In this document: piece after piece, positions 8,515 through 15,814 of the stretch
How the letters are laid out: each line of letters opens with the position of its first letter
Numbering within the stretch: the first letter of the stretch is position 1
From: an uncultured Oscillospiraceae bacterium
GTDB lineage: Bacteria > Bacillota > Clostridia > Oscillospirales > Acutalibacteraceae
DNA length: 64,000 bases
Direction of reading: 5' to 3'
Assembly: GCA_900552265.1 (NCBI GenBank)
Contig: URZE01000007.1
Span: 1 to 64,000, forward strand
The notes under the pieces: model-generated
The model's database searches: none
What the model was told of the DNA's origin: nothing
Seen by the model: only the letters and a program-made list of their open reading frames with translations
Made by a program: the position numbers and the translations under genes

Positions 8515-9195
8515 ATGATAGAATTTAAAAATGTTACAAAATGCTATGAAAATAACTGTGTTGCTCTTGATGATTTGAGCCTTACGATTCCAGATGGTGA
8601 ATTTGTTTTCATAGTGGGTCCTTCCGGTTCCGGTAAGAGTACTTTTTTGAAGTTGCTTACGAAAGAAGAAGAGCCAACTGCCGGAAATGTAATTGTTAAC
8701 GGCGTTAATCTTTCAAAAATGAAAAAAAGAAAAATACCATACTTGAGAAGAACTATGGGGATAGTTTTTCAAGATTTTCGTGTTATTGAAAAGATGACGG
8801 TTTTTGAAAATGTAGCGTTTGCAATGCATGTGGTGGGAGCCAAAGGACGTGATATAAGGAAACGAGTTCCTTATGTATTGAGCTTGGTAGATTTGAGTGA
8901 TAAAGCTCGCAGAAAAGTTTCAGAACTTTCAGGTGGAGAGAAACAAAGAGTAGGTTTAGCCAGAGCTCTTGTCAATAATCCGGATATGATTATTGCGGAC
9001 GAGCCTACAGGAAACATAGATCCATCTATGTCATATGAAATAGTTGATCTTTTAAGTCAGATAAACAAATGTGGAACTACAGTTGTTATGGTAACACATG
9101 ATATTTCTATAGTTAAAAAGTTCAATTTTAGAGTTGTGGAAATATCTGGCGGAAAGATTAAAAATGATATCAAACCCGGTGGTGAAATTAAATGA
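8515..9195 (+). CDS. ftsE: Cell-division ATP-binding protein FtsE
   Basis: ATPase subunit of the FtsEX complex, 226 residues, the normal family length. Walker A is GPSGSGKST (residues 35-43), the Q loop is FQDFRVI, the ABC signature is LSGGEKQR and Walker B is MIIADEPT, with the switch His in VMVTHD. FtsE does not transport. ATP hydrolysis by FtsE drives FtsX to activate a periplasmic or extracellular murein hydrolase at the septum or during elongation. The stop codon overlaps the ftsX start by 4 bases (ATGA), so the pair is translationally coupled. GGAG sits 9 bases before the start. Confidence 0.97.
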   Translation: MIEFKNVTKCYENNCVALDDLSLTIPDGEFVFIVGPSGSGKSTFLKLLTKEEEPTAGNVIVNGVNLSKMKKRKIPYLRRTMGIVFQDFRVIEKMTVFENVAFAMHVVGAKGRDIRKRVPYVLSLVDLSDKARRKVSELSGGEKQRVGLARALVNNPDMIIADEPTGNIDPSMSYEIVDLLSQINKCGTTVVMVTHDISIVKKFNFRVVEISGGKIKNDIKPGGEIK

Positions 9196-10094
9196 ATATG
9201 GAAACTTTTAAATATTTTTTAAGAGAAGGATTTAAAAATGTGTGGATAAATGGAGTCATGTCTGCGGCATCTGTCTTGGTAATGGTTTGTTGTATGATTT
9301 TGACGGGCGGGGCAATGTTATTGTCGCTTAATTTGAACCAAGCATTGAAGTCTATTGAAAATCGAAATAGTATAACGGTGTTTTTGGAAAGAGGAGTGTC
9401 CATAAATGAAGCTATGGCTATTGGAAAAAAGATAGAGCAGACTAATAATGTGCTTCATTGTGAGTATTATTCCAGTCAACAAGCTGCCGAAAAATATAAA
9501 GAAGCTTTGGGAGAACTGTATGAAGTTGTAACTCAAGAAGAAAATCCTTTCCCAGAAGCTTTTCACGTCACTATGAAAGATTTGTCGCTTTACGACGAAA
9601 CTATTTCTGATTTGAAATCTTTGGACAAAGTTGAATCCATAAGTGATAGAAGTGAAACTGCATCAAAATTATCAAATTTAAATAAATTAATTTCTCAAGC
9701 AGGATTTTGGATTGTGTGTTCTTTGGGAATTGTTTCACTTTTCATAATTTCGAATACAATAAAAATTACCATGCATAGCAGACGATTTGAAATAAGTATA
9801 ATGAAATCTGTGGGTGCAACAAATGGTTTTATAAAAGCTCCGTTTATTATTGAAGGTATCATAATAGGTTGTATTGCTGCTGTTCTTTCCACTGTAATTT
9901 TGAATTTGGTATATGATAGTTTGGCAAATGTAGTGGGAGGAATAATTCCATTTTACGGAATATCTTTTAAAAATATTTTTTGGCAAGTTTTTGGTTCTTT
10001 TATTGCAACAGGAATATTTTTTGGAGTTGCGGGAGGTATGATCTCCTTGAGAAAATACCTTAATAAAGAAGGAGGAGATGTAGTTGCATGGTAA
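9192..10094 (+). CDS. ftsX: Cell-division membrane protein FtsX
   Basis: Permease-like partner of FtsE, 300 residues with four transmembrane segments (about 20-45, 165-190, 212-238, 262-285). The first large extracellular loop (about 46-160) is where FtsX proteins bind their hydrolase or its activator. The cytoplasmic KSVGATNGFIKAPFIIEG stretch is the family's conserved coupling region. The M23 hydrolase immediately downstream overlaps the end of ftsX by 11 bases and is the obvious partner. This order (ftsE, ftsX, M23, S41) is common in Clostridia. Confidence 0.96.
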   Translation: MNMETFKYFLREGFKNVWINGVMSAASVLVMVCCMILTGGAMLLSLNLNQALKSIENRNSITVFLERGVSINEAMAIGKKIEQTNNVLHCEYYSSQQAAEKYKEALGELYEVVTQEENPFPEAFHVTMKDLSLYDETISDLKSLDKVESISDRSETASKLSNLNKLISQAGFWIVCSLGIVSLFIISNTIKITMHSRRFEISIMKSVGATNGFIKAPFIIEGIIIGCIAAVLSTVILNLVYDSLANVVGGIIPFYGISFKNIFWQVFGSFIATGIFFGVAGGMISLRKYLNKEGGDVVAW

Positions 10095-11310
10095 AAAAAA
10101 GCGTATTTTGAATTTAATTTTTTTAATTCTGTCTATCGCTTTTTTTTCAGGTTATTCTTTTTTTCAAAATGTTATTTCTGCGAGTTTGGCAGAGAATAGA
10201 AACTCTAAACTACAACTTCAAAAAAGAAAGAGAGAATTGGGCAAAGAACTTCAAAAAGCTGCAGAAGAAGTAAAAAAAGAAGCTCAAAATAAAGACGCAC
10301 TCAGTAAAGAAATAAAAATAGTACAAAATCAAATAGATGTTTCAAACGGATACATAAATGCTCTTGACAAAGAAATAAAAGAACTCGAACTTCAAATAAA
10401 AGAAATTAAAAATAAAATGAAGGAAAAAGTAGTAACTTTAAGAGAATGTTTGTACTGCCTTTATCGAGCGAATGATACTTATACATTAGATATTCTCTTG
10501 AAATCTAAGGATTTCGAAGATTTTTTGGACAAAGCCGAAATGGTTCGTTCTGTAAGTAATACGATAAAGAAGTTAATAGATGAACTTAAATTGGATTTGA
10601 ATAAAGTAAATCAAAAAGAGCAAGATTTAATAAAAGATAAAGAAGAACAGGAAACAGAAAATAAAAATTTAGAGGAAAGTCGTGAAAAATTACAAGATTT
10701 ACTTGATAAAAGTGAAAGTTTGCTCTCTGATCTCGAGAAATCTGAACAAAAAGTTAAGCAAGAATTAGATGAGAATGATGCGGAAATAAAAGCTATTGAT
10801 TCGCAGATTCAAAAGTACTATGAAGAACAGAGAAGAAAAGAAGAAGAAGCCAGAAAACAAGCTGAATCAGGTAAACCGCAAACTCATCCGGGAAAGCCTG
10901 GTGTTGTCCACAAAGGTGGATACGTGTGGCCTGTTCCGGGATTTACAAGAATATCTTCAGGATTTAACGATAACGAAAATAGAGCTCACAAGCATGGTGC
11001 CATAGACATAGCCGGACGTGGTATTTACGGAGCTAAAGTTGTTTCTTCAGGTGCTGGAAAAGTCATAATGGCCAACACTGACGGAAAAGGTGGCGGCTAT
11101 GGAAATTATGTTGTTGTAGACCACGGTAATGGATTTTCCACTCTTTATGGTCACCTTAGTAATGTGCTGGTAAAAGTTGGACAAACTGTTGACAAAGGTG
11201 AACAAATAGGAAATGTAGGTAATACCGGACGTTCTACTGGTCCGCATTTGCATTTTGAATGTAGAGAAAAAGGAATAAGAGTAGATCCCAGTATAATAGT
11301 CGTTTATTAA
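10084..11310 (+). CDS. M23 murein hydrolase with coiled coil (EnvC/PcsB-like FtsEX partner)
   Basis: Secreted or membrane-anchored peptidoglycan endopeptidase, 408 residues. An N-terminal hydrophobic signal (residues 8-33) is followed by a very long coiled coil (about 37-265), a Pro/Gly linker (GKPQTHPGKPG) and a C-terminal LytM/M23 domain (about 285-405). The zinc ligands are present: HKHGAIDIAG for the first His-x(n)-Asp pair and GPHLHFE for the HxH motif. The domain order matches EnvC and PcsB-type proteins controlled by FtsEX through the coiled coil. Unlike EnvC the metal ligands are intact, so it should be catalytic itself. The start is TTG at 10084 after AGGAGG, overlapping ftsX. Confidence 0.93.
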   Translation: MHGKKKRILNLIFLILSIAFFSGYSFFQNVISASLAENRNSKLQLQKRKRELGKELQKAAEEVKKEAQNKDALSKEIKIVQNQIDVSNGYINALDKEIKELELQIKEIKNKMKEKVVTLRECLYCLYRANDTYTLDILLKSKDFEDFLDKAEMVRSVSNTIKKLIDELKLDLNKVNQKEQDLIKDKEEQETENKNLEESREKLQDLLDKSESLLSDLEKSEQKVKQELDENDAEIKAIDSQIQKYYEEQRRKEEEARKQAESGKPQTHPGKPGVVHKGGYVWPVPGFTRISSGFNDNENRAHKHGAIDIAGRGIYGAKVVSSGAGKVIMANTDGKGGGYGNYVVVDHGNGFSTLYGHLSNVLVKVGQTVDKGEQIGNVGNTGRSTGPHLHFECREKGIRVDPSIIVVY

Positions 11311-11336
11311 AAATCGAGAGGAAGTGGAGTGCTAAA

Positions 11337-12242
11337 ATGAAAATATTAGATAAAAAAATACCGCTTGTATATGCATTAGCTGCGTTATTCTTTTTTTGTG
11401 CACTGGTACATTCTTTAGGTTATAAAGTTGCGATGGACAAGTTTAATAATGTGGTGTCCTATGCTTACGAGAAACAAAAAATGTATTCCACTTTAAGCGA
11501 GGTTGATTATAATATTAGGGAAGATTGCGTTTGCGATATTAAAAATTCAGATATTTTGACCGAAATTTGTAAAGGATACGCTTTTGGAGTTGACAGTGAA
11601 AATTGCAAATTTTTTAACAAATCAGAGTATAAAAAATATTTAGAAAATTCTAACAAAGACGTATCTGATATTAACTTTGATAAATTAGATAGTGATATTT
11701 TATATATAAAATGTAATGCTATTTTTGAAAACGCAGCTAAAAGTATAAAGGAAAATATTACTAAGGCTTTGTCTGACGGTACAAGAGGATTAATAATAGA
11801 CTTGCGTAATTGCAGTAAAGCAGATTCGTCTGAAGTTTTTAAAATTATTCAAAATATAGTTCCAACGGAAGATATTGTAAAAACTTTAGATAAGAAAGGA
11901 AAATCTGAAATAGCTTGTAAATCGGAAGGTACGGGATTGAATTTGAAAATTTCAGTTATCGTAAATTCGGGTACGTCAGGTGCATGTGAATTGATAGCAT
12001 CTTCCTTAAAAGATAAAAGAAATGTAACCTTGGTTGGAACGAAAACTGCTGGAAATACTGTAAGGCTTAAAACTGTTACGTTAGCAGATGACTCAGTACT
12101 TATTTTCCCGGATGCATATTATTTGAATACAGATGGAGAAAATTTGTTTAAAAAGGGTGTTTTACCGAACGAAGAGGTATTGGTAGATGAAAATAATTCT
12201 GAAGATTTGCAACTTCAGAGTGCTATTAAAAATTTGGATTAG
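11337..12242 (+). CDS. S41-like (C-terminal processing protease fold) protein lacking catalytic residues
   Basis: A 301-residue protein with one N-terminal membrane segment (about 8-28) and an S41 peptidase core at about 140-290. The position is where a CtpA-type protease normally sits in this operon. Aligning on the conserved Glu of the nucleophile loop, the family has Ser-Ala-Ser/Ala-Glu, whereas here the loop reads NSGTSGACELIA, placing Gly where the catalytic Ser belongs. The catalytic Lys of the family's TFGKG is Asn in VGTKTAGNT. No PDZ domain is visible and the protein is shorter than the usual 390-480 residues. I infer a non-catalytic homologue, perhaps a scaffold for the FtsEX-hydrolase complex. 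A shifted nucleophile (the Ser one residue earlier) is possible but would still lack the Lys. Confidence 0.8.
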   Translation: MKILDKKIPLVYALAALFFFCALVHSLGYKVAMDKFNNVVSYAYEKQKMYSTLSEVDYNIREDCVCDIKNSDILTEICKGYAFGVDSENCKFFNKSEYKKYLENSNKDVSDINFDKLDSDILYIKCNAIFENAAKSIKENITKALSDGTRGLIIDLRNCSKADSSEVFKIIQNIVPTEDIVKTLDKKGKSEIACKSEGTGLNLKISVIVNSGTSGACELIASSLKDKRNVTLVGTKTAGNTVRLKTVTLADDSVLIFPDAYYLNTDGENLFKKGVLPNEEVLVDENNSEDLQLQSAIKNLD

Positions 12243-12250
12243 TGATTTTT

Positions 12251-12907
12251 ATGATAAGAGAGTGGATTAAATGGATAATATCTTTGATTTATCCACAAAA
12301 ATGTTTAATTTGTTCTAAATTAATTCATTATAATATGGATTTGTGCGATAATTGTAAAGATATTATAAAACCAATTTTTAAAATTAGAAGATTAGAGTAT
12401 TTTCCCGGTAAGTTTTCTTTGTGTATATCACTATTTAACTATTCCGGTTTAATTAGAGAAGCTGTTTGTAAATTTAAATTTCATGGATGTATGGAAATTG
12501 CGAAGTATTTTACGCATAATGTTTCTCATAAAAATATAGAAGATTTAATTAAATGTAAAATAGATTATGTAACTTGTGTACCACTTTCTAATGAACGACG
12601 AAAAGTTAGAGGGTATAATCAAGCGGAATGTTTTGCAAGAAGTTTAAGTGAAAAAATTGGTATACCGTATAAAGATTTTCTTGTTAAAATTTTTGATAAT
12701 CCCCCTCAACATGAACTTTCTGTAAATGAAAGGGTTAGAAATGTGTGTGGAATGTATAGAATTATAAATGATTCCGACATTAAAGGAAAAAATATATTAC
12801 TTTGTGATGATATAATAACTACCGGAAATACAATGAAAGAATGTATAAAAACCCTGAAAATTAATGGAGTAAATACTGTATTTTGCTGTACTATTGCTTC
12901 TGCTTAA
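12251..12907 (+). CDS. comFC: ComFC-like phosphoribosyltransferase-family protein
   Basis: A 218-residue protein of the ComF/GntX family. The N-terminus carries a four-cysteine zinc finger (CLIC near residue 17 and CDNC near 32), and the C-terminal half is a type I phosphoribosyltransferase fold with the PRPP loop ILLCDDIITTGNTM (about 185). RRKVRGYNQAE is the family's conserved block. ComFC takes part in uptake of single-stranded DNA during natural transformation, but the family is also present in organisms not known to be competent. A GTG at 12242 overlaps the upstream stop; I prefer the ATG at 12251. The ribosome binding site is poor, so coupling to the S41-like gene is likely. Confidence 0.88.
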   Translation: MIREWIKWIISLIYPQKCLICSKLIHYNMDLCDNCKDIIKPIFKIRRLEYFPGKFSLCISLFNYSGLIREAVCKFKFHGCMEIAKYFTHNVSHKNIEDLIKCKIDYVTCVPLSNERRKVRGYNQAECFARSLSEKIGIPYKDFLVKIFDNPPQHELSVNERVRNVCGMYRIINDSDIKGKNILLCDDIITTGNTMKECIKTLKINGVNTVFCCTIASA

Positions 12908-12928
12908 AGATTTTAATGAAAATAAAAT

Positions 12929-13401
12929 TACCATCTCAGTATAGAGGTGGTATTTCATTGTTGAAAGAGTAAATATTCCCTAGCTAAGTAGGAAATTATT
13001 TTTTTTACGATCAAAATTCTATAATACTAACCGCCTCTCTAAAGGAGGCTAATACGGTTTGACACTTGCGGAAAGATTGGTACTTGCTACCTTAAATGAG
13101 TCTGTACTCATAAATGTTAATTGTTCTCTCAATTCATTTTTTTAACTGATTTTTGATTTACTCCCTTAATTTTACTGCATTTTTTCCTGCTGTATCTACA
13201 TAATATCCTCTACACCAAAATTCTCAATTCCTATATGCAAATTTTATGCTTACAAACCTTTAAAATATCATTAAACTGCTTCTTTCCTTTAGCAGTTTCC
13301 AGACCGCTATTATATTCTACATCAAAAGGAGTTTTTATTCCGTTCTTACATTGCTTAAGCTATTACTGAACCACGCGACTATGGCGTGGTTTTCTGCATA
13401 C
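12929..13401 (-). mobile_element. Remnant of an IS200-type element, internally deleted
   Basis: On the minus strand this matches the element at 33776-34480. The left-end hairpin AACCACGC...GCGTGGTT is at 13369-13391 and the tnpA leader (ACTCCTTTTGATGT) follows, but most of the transposase is missing. The C-terminal part (FWCRGYYVDTAGKN, with added stops) remains around 13090-13260. Right-end hairpins, including ACCATCTC...GAGGTGGT at 12930-12951, close it. No functional protein can be made. The left-end GTATGC is shared with the other copies. Confidence 0.8.
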
Positions 13402-13428
13402 AAAAAGCCGCCCCTATAAAAGGGGCGG
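13402..13428 (-). terminator. Terminator of the Cys-rich peptide gene
   Basis: Strong stem CCGCCCC/GGGGCGG (13408-13428) with a 7-base loop. Read on the minus strand it is followed by CTTTTTG. It lies 18 bases downstream of the stop codon of the 13447-13578 gene. Confidence 0.85.
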
Positions 13429-13446
13429 TAAACAATTGTTTTATAA

Positions 13447-13578
13447 TCAGCCGCCGCAACCGCAGCCACAGCCATTACCGCAACCGCAGCTGTCATCTCC
13501 GCCGCAGCAACAGCAGATGATAAGGATAAGAACGATTATGAAACAACAGTTGTTTCCGCCAAAAAAATTATTACACAT
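13447..13578 (-). CDS. 43-residue Cys/Gly-rich membrane peptide
   Basis: A short gene on the minus strand. The product of 43 residues begins MCNNFFGGNNCC, continues with a hydrophobic stretch (FIIVLILII, residues 13-21) and a run of four Cys, and ends in Cys-Gly repeats (CGCGNGCGCGCGG). Twelve of 43 residues are Cys. A perfect AGGAGG lies 9 bases upstream of the ATG, and a strong terminator follows the stop, so it is a genuine independent gene and not chance. Similar tiny Gly/Cys/hydrophobic peptides occur in clostridia without known function; a metal-binding, envelope or spore-surface role is possible. It is divergent from the leader-AAA+ gene, 182 bases apart. Confidence 0.8.
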   Translation of the reverse strand: MCNNFFGGNNCCFIIVLILIICCCCGGDDSCGCGNGCGCGCGG

Positions 13579-13760
13579 ATATGAATTCCTCCTTTTAATG
13601 TTTACATTAACATACTATTTAATCGAGCGTAATTTGGTTACAATTTTAATATTTATATATTGATTTTTTAAAATTGTAAATTATAATATATACTATATAC
13701 TACACAATAAACGGGTTGTAATTTTTAAAAATATTAAAATAGTAAATGAGGTGGAGCATT

Positions 13761-15632
13761 GTGAACAATAATATTGAAAAGTTGGTAGCTGAAATTTTAG
13801 GTAATGAAGAGTATTGCAAAAAGCTTTACGAACTTTCATCTCTGGAAGAAGTTTACAATTATTGTTTATCCATACAAGACGGTTATACTATCGAAGAGTT
13901 CGAAGAATTTTTGGAAAACATTGATGTTGATGAACCGAAAATTTTTGAAGATGAATATTTAGATTTAAAAAATGTTTCCGGAGGAGCGTTTTCTAATAGG
14001 TATGTAAAAGTTATGGCATGTTCTTTAGCTGCTTTAACTGCGACTTATCCGGCTTTCCAATATACACATGCTGCAGGGAATCAAGTAACTGATACTAAAC
14101 TTCATGAATCTGTGAAAAAATCAAATAAAAAAGGACCAAGTTTTTGGCAAAAATATAAAAAATATATAGTAAAAAGTACTATGATTGGAGCCACTATACT
14201 TGGGATGTTTTTATTGTATTATAAGGTAAAAAATGTCAAAATAGAAGACACACCTAGTGAGACATTAGATCACCAGGATCATAATGAAGACGATCTTAGT
14301 GAAGAGGAACAAGTGTTAGATGAAAAAGACAAAGGTTCTAATAAAAAAGTAAAAAAGTCATTGAATTTTTATACTGAGTTTAAACAACGTGTTAAAAAAG
14401 CTATTTTGCCGGATTTAGCTCCATTTGAAGGTGTCGGAGATATTATATCAGATCTTAGTTCATTGGCTCGAAAAGTTACCTTCATTAGTGCGGCCGTGTG
14501 GCCAGCTAGGCAACTTTGGAATCAGTTTTTAGATTTTAGAAGATATTTAGATAGAAAGTTAGATAGCAGAGAGCTACCATTGGAGCAATCTTTCGAAAAT
14601 CTTGATTTGCTTTTTGCTGAGGTAAGGGGGCAGAATGAGGCTAAAAAGAGAATAAAAAGCAAAGTATATGATATTTTGCATATGAAAAATCAAGCTAAGC
14701 TTACAGGACAAAAATATGAGCATGCAGATGTACTTTATTTTGCAGGCCCCTCGGGTGTGGGTAAAACGTTGATGGCACGAGGTTTGGCTAAGTATAGAAT
14801 TCTTACTGCCAATACAGAGCCTTTCTATGTCTCTGCTTCTGATGTTGATAGAGAAAGTTCAGAGAGTGTTATAGAACAGCTTTTTGGTTTGAATAAATAT
14901 TATGGGGGAAGTTATGGTGGATATGGTAGTTATAATAAAGAGGAAAGAAATGTTATTGTAAAACCTAAGAATCTTGTAAAATACATTAATGAAAATCCAG
15001 GTGGAATAATTATAATTGACGAATATGATAAATTGCGTAGTAACCATAAATCATATGATGGTAATAAGCCGTGTAGTAATGCGATGGATGAGGTGCTCAG
15101 AACGGCTATGGATAATGGACGTATAACTATTAAAGGTCAGACTTTAGACGTTTCTGGAATGACTTTCATCATAACTTCTAATGAAAGTAAAAAATCTTTG
15201 GAGGGAGGAAATCAAGATTTCGAAAAAGATAGTGAAGCAGATGACGGAACAGGTTCAAGAACTATAGTTAAGCATGATAAGTCATTTATTAATAGGGTCC
15301 AACCGATTGAATTTGAAAACTTATCATCTGCAGAGTACAAACAAATTATAGAAAAAGAAATTCACCAATATTTGGTAGATTATTGGTCTAATCCGGAAGT
15401 TAAAGGTTTAGAAGTAGTGATAGATGATAAATGTCTTGAAGCGATGGCTAAGGTTGTTGAGCGTAAGAATCAAGGAGCAAGGTATATTACTAAACTTCGA
15501 TCTGACCTTTTCCTGGATATATCGGTAAAAGTTTTTGATGGTGAAGTTAAAGAAAAAGATTACTATCGAGGAAAGAAATTATTCGTTCACTTTGACCCTG
15601 AATCTGAAAAATTCACAGTAAGTGATGATTAA
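13761..15632 (+). CDS. Membrane AAA+ ATPase with an N-terminal Nif11-like leader and Gly-Gly motif
   Basis: A 623-residue protein of unusual build. Residues 5-52 resemble a Nif11-type peptide leader (LVAEILGNEEYCKKLYELSS, then DGYTIEEFEEFL). Residues 67-75 read LDLKNVSGG, like the double-Gly leader cleavage site. Two hydrophobic segments follow (about 82-98 and 138-155), with an acidic linker (165-200). The AAA+ module spans about 270-610: Walker A GPSGVGKT (329-336), a Gly/Tyr-rich insert (380-391), Walker B IIIIDE (416-421), sensor 1 in FIITSNES, a probable Arg finger in FINRV and sensor 2 in QGARYI. The small domain resembles that of ClpB/ClpA. I start at GTG 13761 because AGGTGG lies 6 bases upstream; the ATG at 13746 overlaps that site. 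It is monocistronic with its own terminator. ATPase/unfoldase activity is likely; the role of the leader is unknown. Confidence 0.8.
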   Translation: MNNNIEKLVAEILGNEEYCKKLYELSSLEEVYNYCLSIQDGYTIEEFEEFLENIDVDEPKIFEDEYLDLKNVSGGAFSNRYVKVMACSLAALTATYPAFQYTHAAGNQVTDTKLHESVKKSNKKGPSFWQKYKKYIVKSTMIGATILGMFLLYYKVKNVKIEDTPSETLDHQDHNEDDLSEEEQVLDEKDKGSNKKVKKSLNFYTEFKQRVKKAILPDLAPFEGVGDIISDLSSLARKVTFISAAVWPARQLWNQFLDFRRYLDRKLDSRELPLEQSFENLDLLFAEVRGQNEAKKRIKSKVYDILHMKNQAKLTGQKYEHADVLYFAGPSGVGKTLMARGLAKYRILTANTEPFYVSASDVDRESSESVIEQLFGLNKYYGGSYGGYGSYNKEERNVIVKPKNLVKYINENPGGIIIIDEYDKLRSNHKSYDGNKPCSNAMDEVLRTAMDNGRITIKGQTLDVSGMTFIITSNESKKSLEGGNQDFEKDSEADDGTGSRTIVKHDKSFINRVQPIEFENLSSAEYKQIIEKEIHQYLVDYWSNPEVKGLEVVIDDKCLEAMAKVVERKNQGARYITKLRSDLFLDISVKVFDGEVKEKDYYRGKKLFVHFDPESEKFTVSDD

Positions 15633-15642
15633 AAGTTTGTAA

Positions 15643-15669
15643 AAAAAGAGCCATGATCGGGCTCTTTTT
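15643..15669 (+). terminator. Terminator of the leader-AAA+ gene
   Basis: Stem AAAAAGAGCC/GGCTCTTTTT with a 7-base loop, followed by ATTTTAT. Confidence 0.85.
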
Positions 15670-15753
15670 ATTTTATGTATTTAATTTTATAGAAATAAGA
15701 TTTTGATTTGTAAAGTTAAAAAATGTTATTGTTTTTAGCAGTTAATAGAATTA

Positions 15754-15788
15754 TTAAAAAACCACTCTGTTATTAGCAAACGAGTGGT
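15754..15788 (-). terminator. Terminator of tyrS
   Basis: Stem ACCACTC/GAGTGGT (15761-15788) with a 14-base loop; on the minus strand it is followed by TTTTTAA, just after the tyrS stop. Confidence 0.8.
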
Positions 15789-15814
15789 AAATAGATATAA
15801 TTTGCAAACTTCTG

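Noticed and set aside
13436..13663. Pro/Gln-rich plus-strand open frame
   Set aside because: It is antisense to the 43-residue Cys/Gly peptide gene, which has the ribosome site and terminator; the repeats are the complement of Cys-Gly codons.
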